A stretch of 64,000 nucleotides of DNA from the NCBI GenBank assembly GCA_023374025.1, contig SIJG01000015.1:1592697-1656696 (forward strand), written 5' to 3'. This DNA comes from Heterodera schachtii. Its lineage: Eukaryota > Nematoda > Chromadorea > Rhabditida > Heteroderidae. This document shows, in pieces, positions 55,696 to 64,000 of this stretch (position 1 is its first letter; the number at the start of each line of letters is the position of its first letter). A program made the position numbers and the translations under genes. Below the pieces are notes generated by a model that was given only the letters and a program-made list of their open reading frames with translations, ran no database searches and was not told where the DNA came from.

Positions 55696-58600
55696 ATGGT
55701 CCTTCGGCACGGCCTCCGTCTGCTTCCTCCTCTTTTGCCTTGCCCATGCGCTCGCCCAATCGAACGACTCACAACAATCAGCAGACTGTGCGGAGGGCGA
55801 ATTTTGTGCTTTAAATGATCCGGATTCATCACATTTCATTGTATGTTTTTTTAAATAAATTATCCGTATTATTGGAAATGTTTAGAGCCATTTTCACAAG
55901 CCAAAGAACGGTTCCCAAGGGTGCAAACCGTTCGATTTGAGTCGCTATTATTTCATGCGCAGTCACTACAAACTTCTCCGCTTCTTGGCCAACTGTTACT
56001 TTGCGGTGGTGGACGCCGTGTTTGAGCTGATCAACTGGTTCCAGCCAATGCATGTCGTTGGGCTGGAGAATGCCAGCGAATTGATTTACATCCCGGCACA
56101 CGTGGCGGCGGAAATGATTCGGGAGGGAAATGTGAGGGCGGGGGGGGGAAGCATCATAAATTGAATTAATTTGGGAATGCTTTAGCTGACATCAAAGGAA
56201 CTGGTCACCGCTTACATCGACCGATTGAAGGAGGTCAACCCGCTGATCAACGCAATTGCGCACGAAAACTACAAAGCGGCACTAAAACTGGCGAAGGAAG
56301 TGGACACGGAATTGGCAAAAATGGATTCAAAAAAGCGAAAATCGGTAATGGGTTTAATTGATCAGAATTGATTGGACTAATCATTAATGGCATTGTTTAG
56401 TTGGCTTTCTCGAAACCGTTTTATGGGGTGCCGTTCACTTCAAAGGACAACCTAAAAACAAAGGGATTTGTGACGATTGCGGGCAATCGCTATCTGAAGG
56501 AAGGCGGAAAAGTGGCCACGGAAGACGCGCTAATCGTAAAACGGTGGCTATTGAATGAAATTAAGCCAATTAATCAAATAAATAGCCAATTTTAAATTCA
56601 ATTAAACAATATTTGATGCTAAAAGGTTCCCAAAATTGGGTTTTTTATGGAAAATTTTCCGGTCAAAGGATGAAGGATGCGGGTGCCATTCTTGTAGCCA
56701 TCTCAACGCTGCCCAATTTGGCGATGAGTTACGCATGCGATGACACCGCTTACGAAGGAGTCACCAACAACCCACACGACACACGTCGCATTCCAGGCAA
56801 AACAAACAGCAAATGCAATTATGCTAATTAACGAGTTCTTAATTACCAATCATTCGCCGCTTTTTCCAGGCGGAAGCAGCTCAGGTGAAGGGGCACTGAT
56901 CGGCGCCGGCGCGTCACTGTGCGGAATTGGCAATGACATGGGGGGATCAGTTCGAATCCCGGCCAACATGAACGGAGTGTTCGGCCTGAGACCGACCAGT
57001 TTTCCCGACCGTAAGTGATCAGTGGCTTAAATGTGCTGCTGATCAGTTTTGGTTTTGTCAGCAATGCTGCACATAACTGAGTTTCAATTACCGACAATCC
57101 GTAATTACGGAAGGTTTTAACAAATCCGTCATGACTGTGTCCAAAAACGCCGTAATTCCCATGACCCGAAATTGCTTGTAGCCTTTGGTTTATAGTGGAC
57201 TCATTAGTTGAACTGAATGAATGATATTATAGCAAATATTAAAAAAATTTCTCCACGTGTTTATCTGTTTCTGATCCTCACTCATTTCCCAATCAGACGT
57301 TGTGCCAACTGAGGGAATTGTGCCGGACAGCCTTCTCTACAAACCAGCGCTTAACATGCTCACCAATGGCCCTCTCTGTCGCTATGCCTCCGATTTGCCT
57401 TTGGCACTTGCGGTAAAAAGTATTATAAAACAAATTGAAATCTTGTAACTAAATTGATAAAAACATTTTACACAAAAATTGATCAATAAAGCAATTCCAA
57501 ACTGTCTAATTATAAAAGCGATCAAATGAATTTAAATCCGCTTTTAATGTCAATGAATTTTGAAGGTAATGGCCGGAAAAAAGGTGAACAGCTTCCACTT
57601 GGACGTGGACTTTGCCAAGGACTTCAAGCTGTACTACTTGGAAGACCTCAATGTTTTGATCACTCATGAGTTGAAAGCCGAGCAAAGATTTGCCGTTCGA
57701 AGAGTAAAAGCATTCATTAAAATATTAAAATTATGACTATTTGGCAAAACCATTTCAGGTCAAATCGTATTTTGAATCGAAACACAATTTGACGGTCCAA
57801 AAGGTGGAGTTCACTTTGCTGTCGCGTTTCCTCGAACTGTTCTATGCCGACCCGTGGAAAGCCGGAGTTCCGGTGTGCAAATCACTCAAATTTGGCACTA
57901 ATAAATTGATCGTAATTATTTCTGGCAGACCTTCGATGAGCTGAAAACAACGTACCAAGACATTCAAGCAGGCGTGGCAAACGACACTTTTTTCGCGTTG
58001 CAATTTGAGGCGTTGAAGCGATTTGCTGTGCCAAAATCGAAATATGAACAGAAATGGGTGGGAATTTTAACATAAAATTTCGATCTGTTACTGAAATGAT
58101 TAGACAAGTTTGTGTTCCTTCAGGTGCTGCTCAAAAAGGAGAAGCTGCGCAAACAAGTTGCCCAATTGCTCGGCAAAAACGGACTGTTGCTGACCCCGGT
58201 TTGGCCAACGGATGTGCCATTCCATCACATGGAACCGTTCGTCGCTTTCGACCTCAAATACACAATGGTAGGCCTCTGGAGGGTGCTTGCTTTAGGTGTT
58301 TTGTTAAACGCGCCGCTTTAAGTAATTTTTAATATTCTTGGACCGTTCGACAGTCTTAATTTTAGGTAAGTATTTCCTACAAAATTTAAATTTGTTTTGT
58401 TTTGAGGAATAATAATTTTTTGGAAAAATTAACTGAAGGTAGCGGATATAAGAAAGTCACTTACGGGACTCAAAATGCAAATTGCGATCAGAATAAAAAA
58501 AGGCCATGCCCTTCAGATGGTCAATGTGCTCGGCTTCCCCGCTTTGACCGCTCCGACCAGCAAAAGTTGGGTCACTGGCATGCCGTTGGGCGTGCAGCTG

Positions 58601-58714
58601 ATCGCCGCGCCGTTCAACGAGGCGCTTCTGATCGCTGCCGCCAAAGAATTGGAACGCGGATTCGGTGGATGGGTGAAACCGGGCCAAATTGTGCCAAACC
58701 TACCAAACATGTGA
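55696..58714 (+). CDS. FAAH-type fatty acid amide hydrolase, tandem copy 2 (frameshift in exon 1)
   Basis: Near-identical to the gene at 44285, with the same exon-intron plan; last exon 58517-58714. Catalytic Lys in TSKDN and serines in GGSSSGEG and GNDMGGSVRIPA are kept. Exon 7 (57297-57412) is in frame here: [16 protein letters not shown], as in other FAAHs. In exon 1, however, the run CTGCTTCCTCC has one more T than copy 1, so the ATG at 55696 reads [12 protein letters not shown] and soon stops; no other in-frame ATG precedes the [10 protein letters not shown] segment. Exon 5 ends at a GC donor (56797). Either a translation start lies elsewhere, or the base is an assembly error. Confidence 0.83.
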
Positions 58715-60370
58715 ATTGGGGGAGGGCAGGAAGAAAGACGGAAGACAAATGATCAAACGACAAACCATCACTGGACAAAGAACAAATGCACTAATTTCAT
58801 GAATGTGTTGGAGGAATAAATAAAATTTATGAAAATTTTCGAATAACGGGTTATTTTATTGAAAATCCAAAAGCCAATCTGACAAATGAATTTTACAAAA
58901 TATTCAATTCTGCACAAATTCGAAAATTTACCTCTTTTGCTTCCCTGAAAATATTTCCAATCGCAGATTTCCCACCAGAAAGTTATTTTTCGACATTATT
59001 CGAAAGATTAAAAAAGATTTTTCAAATTCTTTCAATTTTTTTTAATTAAAAAAATGCAAAATTTTGGGCCATAATTTTTTTCTTTTCAAATTTCTTAAAA
59101 TAAGGGTGGGAGGTAGAAGGAACTTTTTTAAAAATTAGATCATCTGACATTGCTTATTTTTTGCTTGTCTCAGATCGTGCTGCGCATTTTAAAAATCCGC
59201 CAAATAGTCATAAATAGAGCTGAGATTTTTATGTTTTTATATATTCTTTTTGCGGCTTAGTTATGGCGAGAAAAGCCCAAAAATAACATTTTCTCAGAAC
59301 AATTTTCAATTTAGAGAGACTTATAAAAAAATAAAACATATATTTTGGGGTTTTGGACATAAAAACATATCGCACATATTTCGGGGTTTGGCACATATTT
59401 TGCACATATTTTTCAAATCGATTTCTTAATTCTTCATTGGATTTCGATGTTCCCTGATGGAACTTTCAATTTATAAAATAATTTATCACAAAAAAGACCA
59501 ATTTTAGCTGCGAACACCTTGAAAGGTATTGATTTGCGATTGTGCGATTAGAAAACTTATAGGCTAAACCTAAAGATACGACGAAGAATGTAAATTTTGA
59601 TGCCTTTAAGTAAAGTTGTTAATTTATTTTCGGTTTTCTGACCATTTGACGGAATTTTAAAACACACTAGCACCGTCTCAGACCAACTATTTCCAATATT
59701 AATTTAATTTTTTTTACAAATCTTAGTCAATTTTTTTTCGATTTCCTTTATTTTTGAATTTGGTTGATCGGAAATTTATTCAATTACCACAAATCATTCA
59801 TTACACCACCAATTTTCATAATGAATACATATAAAATTAGTTAATTATGCATTCATTTGATATGCAAATCAAAAAACTGCCATTGGATTTGTCCATCCGA
59901 AGCGGTGAAGGAAAAAGCGATCAGCAGCAGCGAATCAGTGAAAATGATTCGTCAGCATCAGTTTTTTTTGTCATCACTTTTGCTGTCCATTCTTTTCGCT
60001 TACATTTTTCATTCATTCATTCGTTCCATTAAATATAATTTTTCCAAAAATTATTTTTCCTTCTAATCGGCAAGAATATTAATAACCAAAAGCCAATTGG
60101 TCCTAGGATTTTGTAAATAATAGCTTTATTTATGGAGGGGATGAGTGGTAATTAGGTTAACTCAGGAACTCGCGCCTTGTGCAACAACTCGAACACCGTG
60201 TGAGAGTGTTGTCGAGAGTGCCACCGTAGTCCTTGAGAAAATTTTGAATCGTCTTTCTTTACAGGAACTCACACACACACACTTACCGTAACCAGCATAA
60301 TACCCACTCTCTCTCTCTCTCTCTCTTCCCTCATTCTTTGTGCATCGATTTCGCGTGCCCTCTCCCCAAA
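58715..60370. other. Intergenic AT-rich stretch
   Basis: 58715-59150 is homologous to the 3' flank of amidase copy 1. A frame from ATG 59944 (hydrophobic start SSLLLSILFAYIF) has no other support. (CT)n at about 60307-60327. Confidence 0.4.
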
Positions 60371-62482
60371 ATGTGCTCCTCCGTCAGTGCCGTCGTCCTT
60401 CTCGCGGCTGAACTGCTTGCATTTGCCGTCCTCGTGACAAATGCCGCCGACAGTTATTTCTCCCCCCCTTTTTTTTTTTGCACTTAACACAAAATTCAGA
60501 GATCGAACCTGTTGAAAAGGTGTGCGCTCCATTGAAGGACAAGGACAAGGGCTTTTATGATGACTGCTTGAAGTCGGAGGTGGTCAAACAAAAGGGATTC
60601 ATCCCGAAACATTTGCGCCCGCCGTGGTTGGCCCTTGACATATTCGCGGACAACAGAGCGGAGAAGGTGGACAGCAATTGCTACGCCTGCTACAAGGGCA
60701 GCATGGCGAGTGGTGGAAAATTCGATGAGGAGGAATACTGCGCATGCCACGTGTGTTTTTGAGGGTTAAAACTGCACAATTGGCATTTTAGAAGAATCAC
60801 AAATTTGTTTATCAAATTTTTGCAGTTCAAAAAGTTTTTTTTTTTGAAAAAACTAAGACTCTGACAAGATTCTCCCTGATTTTATTTTCTTGGTTTTTTT
60901 TGAGTAAAATAAAACAAAGACCAGAATTTTGGCCAATCTTTGGCTCGGGATTTGTTTTGGCTCACTTTCTTTAGTTTTATGATCGGTCATTAATTTTTAA
61001 AACTTCTTCAGTATGAAGGCAAAGCCCCGGACATTAAATTTGGAAAGTTATTTGGCTCCATCCAATTGAGCGATAAACTCGACAGTTGCGTGGATAACTT
61101 CTACAAAGTTGCTTTGGTAGGCATTTAATTGGCCGTTGCCCTTTCGCCTTAATTTTTGGTAAACATTTCGTACTGTATGTCTGTTTCTTTGGTACTGTAG
61201 GGTTCGGATTGATACTGTACGAATTGAATTCAAAGCAAACCAATTAAATCAACTACATTTAAAATTATTTCTTTGTTGCTTAGATGCCAAAATGCGGAAA
61301 TGAAAACTACGACCATATCCGACACTGTGCCATTGTACCAACATTTTATATTTTATTTATTTACTTTTTAATTTAATTATTTCATCTGAAAGGTTCACTT
61401 CTACAAGAACGATCCGGCAAGCGAGCCCGAAGGCGCCGAGTTTAAGCGTAAACTTTCAAAAAAAAAACATATGGCCATTCATTCCACGGGCTTTTAAGGG
61501 ACCCTTTTGCTGTTGGACGGGTGCGTGAGCGGAGTGAAAAAAGCATGCAAAGGCAAAGTGAAAGTCGAGTTCACCGAGCCGGGCACCGGCTTCTTCTCCG
61601 GCAATTGTTACGAAGAAGCCAAAACTGCGCTCGAGAACGAGTGAGTGTCCGGGACCAAAACACTATCATTGCTGAATTAGTGGCCAGACTTTGGCAAAGG
61701 TTGGAAAATAAGGACGATTTGGAAACTTGTCAGCACTTAGCTGGTTTGGCTGTACATTATAATTTTTGCAGCTTCAACCTCAAGCCAGGGAATGACCTTT
61801 CTGGTTTTTCTGAAAAAGACGAGAATGGCACTATCAACGGTGGAAATTTAATTATTTTTTTTTAAATTAACTTCCTTAATTCATTAGAACAAGCCGACGA
61901 CAGCACCGTGTTCACGTTGCCCGTGCTGTTGCAGCATCGCAAGTGCAGCGGACTCGGCAGTGCCACCATGGACAACACGTTCAAGGACATCACTGTCACA
62001 ATCAGCGGCGGCGAGTAAGCATTGAACACCAATTACATCCAATCACTTGCCCACTAAATATTTGTTCAGTTGCGAGTCGAAAAGCTTCAAACTCAAGGAC
62101 GTGGACGCAAGCAAAGTGAGGGAAAAACAAAAAGAGAAGGGATCGGTCGGACACACTCACATGATGAGTTTTAGCAGCAAATGTTCAGGCAGCATTCAAT
62201 TTATTTTTTCAAATTCAAAATCATTAATTATAAGACGTATTAATCCTAATTGGTTTAATAATAAGTTATTTTTATTACTAATTGTGCCAATAAAAATTTT
62301 TGTAGGGTCGTGTGCAGGAAATGCGCGGACTCGAGCTGAGAATGAGCGACGGCACTGCCAAACAATGGACTGACGATTCGGGGAATTATCAATACACAAA
62401 GAAGGATCAGCTGATGTTGAAGCCGATGGAGAACATCGATAAAATCGATCCCTTTGGGAAATTCGAAAATCCATCTTACTGA
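60371..62482 (+). CDS. Secreted protein of unknown family, ten exons, 367 residues
   Basis: Exons 60371-60452, 60500-60750, 61012-61116, 61284-61334, 61393-61447, 61499-61640, 61772-61839, 61888-62014, 62070-62115 and 62306-62482; phases agree at every junction. A signal peptide (SVSAVVLLAAELLAFAVLVT) precedes an extracellular chain with scattered cysteines (KVCAPL, DDCL, NCYACYKG, CACH, DSCVDN, PKCGNE, RHCAI, DGCVSGVKKACKGK, GNCYEE, RKCSG, CES), suggesting disulfide bonding. The end is GKFENPSY. No domain recognised. A nematode secreted protein, possibly pharyngeal-gland or body-wall derived; nothing here decides its role. Confidence 0.75.
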
Positions 62483-63103
62483 ACGGAAAAGACCGAACGA
62501 AGCCGAGGAAAGGGAAGGAAAGGACGAACCGAAGACCAATTAATTAATTAATGGACCAATTAACAGTCAAACAAAACGGCAATCAACAAATGCAAAAAGG
62601 ACATGTTCAAATATGCATAAATTTAATAAATTAATTTGCTTTGCCTTTTGAGGAAAATTCTTATAAAATTAAGCAATACAAAAATAAGAGGAAAAAAGTG
62701 TTTAAAATATGGTTATTTATCAATTTATTCATATGTTTTTTATCGTACAAATATTTACAATCATTGGAAATAATGGCAATGATTATACAAAAATTAATCA
62801 TCTTCAATTGAGAAAAAATGAACGAACTAATGGACAAACAAAAATATAAATATGAATTATTAATTTAAATGATAAAATTAGGGACTCACAGTTGTTTTTT
62901 CTCAAAATGAAGGTGGCGGGCCGGGCGATATGTCAAAAATATTTTTGATATTTTGAAGAATGAAAACACGAACAATAATAACAAATAAATTTCATTTGGT
63001 TTGAATTTTAAATTCAATTTGATTAAAATTTCTGTGTCCCTGGACGGAATTTGGTCGAGACTCTCGAATTGGCCAGGCGATGCTTCTCCCCCTCCCCACG
63101 TCG
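62483..63103. other. Intergenic between convergent genes
   Basis: AT-rich 3' flanks of the secreted protein and of the minus-strand GPCR. No gene seen. Confidence 0.4.
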
Positions 63104-64000
63104 TCATGGCATTCGTTTGGCCACCATCGGCGTGCCCTCCTCCACTTCCAGCGAAATGCGCTGTCCGCTGCCCGGCCGTGACAGCACCACCGCCGGTGGT
63201 GCCACCACCACTATCGTTCCCGCCGCTGCGTGTTGAGCGTGGTGCAGGTTCAGGTTACTGCTGCTGCACGGCACGTTGGGCAACAAGCGCTTGGTCGACG
63301 CTTGGTAGGCGAGCGTGCTGGTGTTGCAGCGGTGGTCGTGCAACTGTTGTTGCATGTCTTTCGCATCGGACCATCGCGCGCACACAATACGCCGCCATAC
63401 GATGACCACCGTCCGACGGAAATTGACACTGAAAATGCGAATTGGCCATAAAAATACAATAATTAATTCAATTCAATTGCTTTTATTTTAATTTTATGAA
63501 TAAGCATGAATTTTGAGTAAGAAAAGTTAAAATTAAAATTTATTTGTCAAAATTTCAAATAATTTGGAGCTAATTACAAAAAATTCTCCCAATTTAAACC
63601 CTCCCAAATTCAAACGCGTGCTTTTCTACCTGGAAAATGCGTAGACAATCACGTCACAGGCAAAGTTCACGTAGTACAAATAGTGTGCGACATTGTAACA
63701 CCATGCCAGCACGGGGTTACGGTTCAGTCCGTCGTACTGAAACATCGTGGAGTTGAACACGTTCAACGCCACCGTATCCAAAATGCGAAACATGTAGAAC
63801 GGAGTGTTGAGCAGAATGTACACCACCGGTACAACCAACAGAATGCGCGTTGTTCCCGCCGGATTCCCAGAGGAGGAGCCTAAAACTCCATTTAAAAAAT
63901 AAGAAATAAATTTAAAAAAATAATTATTTTAAAATCAATTAAATATAAAACGAATTGATCATTTAATATGGCAATGGAAATAATGCATAATTATTAAAAA
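63104..64000 (-). CDS. Rhodopsin-family GPCR, C-terminal part (5' part outside window)
   Basis: Two exons: 63879-63630 and 63428-63104, phase 2 join. The first encodes TM6 and TM7: RILLVVPVVYILLNTPFYMF and HYLYYVNFACDVIVYAFS, with DVIVY in the place of NPxxY; the join adds SVNFRRTVVIVWRRIVCARW, the usual helix 8. A long Ser/His/Gln tail follows, ending VAKRMP. The NTPFYMFR and NFACDVIVY patterns are common in nematode neuropeptide (FMRFamide-like) receptors; ligand unassigned. The remaining helices lie beyond 64000. Confidence 0.78.

Noticed and set aside
59944..60066. Possible signal-anchor peptide frame
   Set aside because: Short AT-rich frame lacking context; not joined in phase to the 60371 gene.
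1..64000. CRISPR arrays, bacterial operons or prophage
   Set aside because: Tandem repeats here are transposon subterminal arrays; genes have spliceosomal introns, so the DNA is eukaryotic.

Overview
The window reads as nuclear DNA of a nematode: AT-rich intergenic sequence, intron-dense genes (many introns of about 45-80 nt), nematode-specific families such as a class-T serpentine receptor, and several short secreted peptide precursors. Seven phase-consistent introns begin GC instead of GT. Frequent GC-AG introns, as far as I recall, have been reported for potato cyst nematodes, so a plant-parasitic tylenchid is possible, but that is inference. All gene models below were assembled by eye from splice sites, reading phase and family resemblance.

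Layout. 1-4376 (-): GABA-B receptor subunit 1 (gbb-1-like), running off the left edge. 6933-7103 (-): small secreted peptide ending in an amidation-type signal. 8795-13179 (-): CHID1-type GH18 protein whose eighth exon carries an 802-bp hAT insertion. 13.8-28.9 kb: a cluster of small secreted peptide genes, relics and broken copies with a common two-exon plan (signal peptide and acidic spacer ending in a dibasic site, then a short Gly/Tyr/Trp-, Cys- or Asp-rich second exon), plus an acidic secreted protein and a Tyr-rich protein. 29.8-30.7 kb: TXNDC17-like thioredoxin protein. 31.3-34.5 kb: 776-residue secreted novel protein. 35.9-37.2 kb: KChIP/neuronal calcium sensor-like protein. 40.1-41.5 kb: SRT chemoreceptor-type GPCR. 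42.0-43.3 kb: helical secreted protein. 44.3-47.5 and 55.7-58.7 kb: tandem FAAH-type amidase genes, separated by a transposon island. 60.4-62.5 kb: ten-exon secreted protein. 63.1-64.0 kb (-): C-terminal end of a rhodopsin-type GPCR.

Mobile DNA. Seven elements have terminal inverted repeats and exact 8-bp target-site duplications, the hAT hallmark. One is nested in another, one sits in a Tc1/mariner-like element, and one interrupts a conserved exon. Their subterminal arrays differ from element to element, yet several share internal modules (a GCCGATAGGCGCC-type palindrome and a tRNA-like A/B-box segment). Two Merlin/ISXO2-type transposase relics are also present.

Decay. One-base indels break the frame in gbb-1, in both amidase copies (at different exons), in one peptide gene and in a duplicated CHID1 exon. 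Raw reads and RNA-seq would be needed to tell assembly error from pseudogenisation. The neuronal genes (GABA-B receptor, KChIP-like sensor, GPCRs, possible amidated peptides) and secreted proteins do not form an obvious pathway together.
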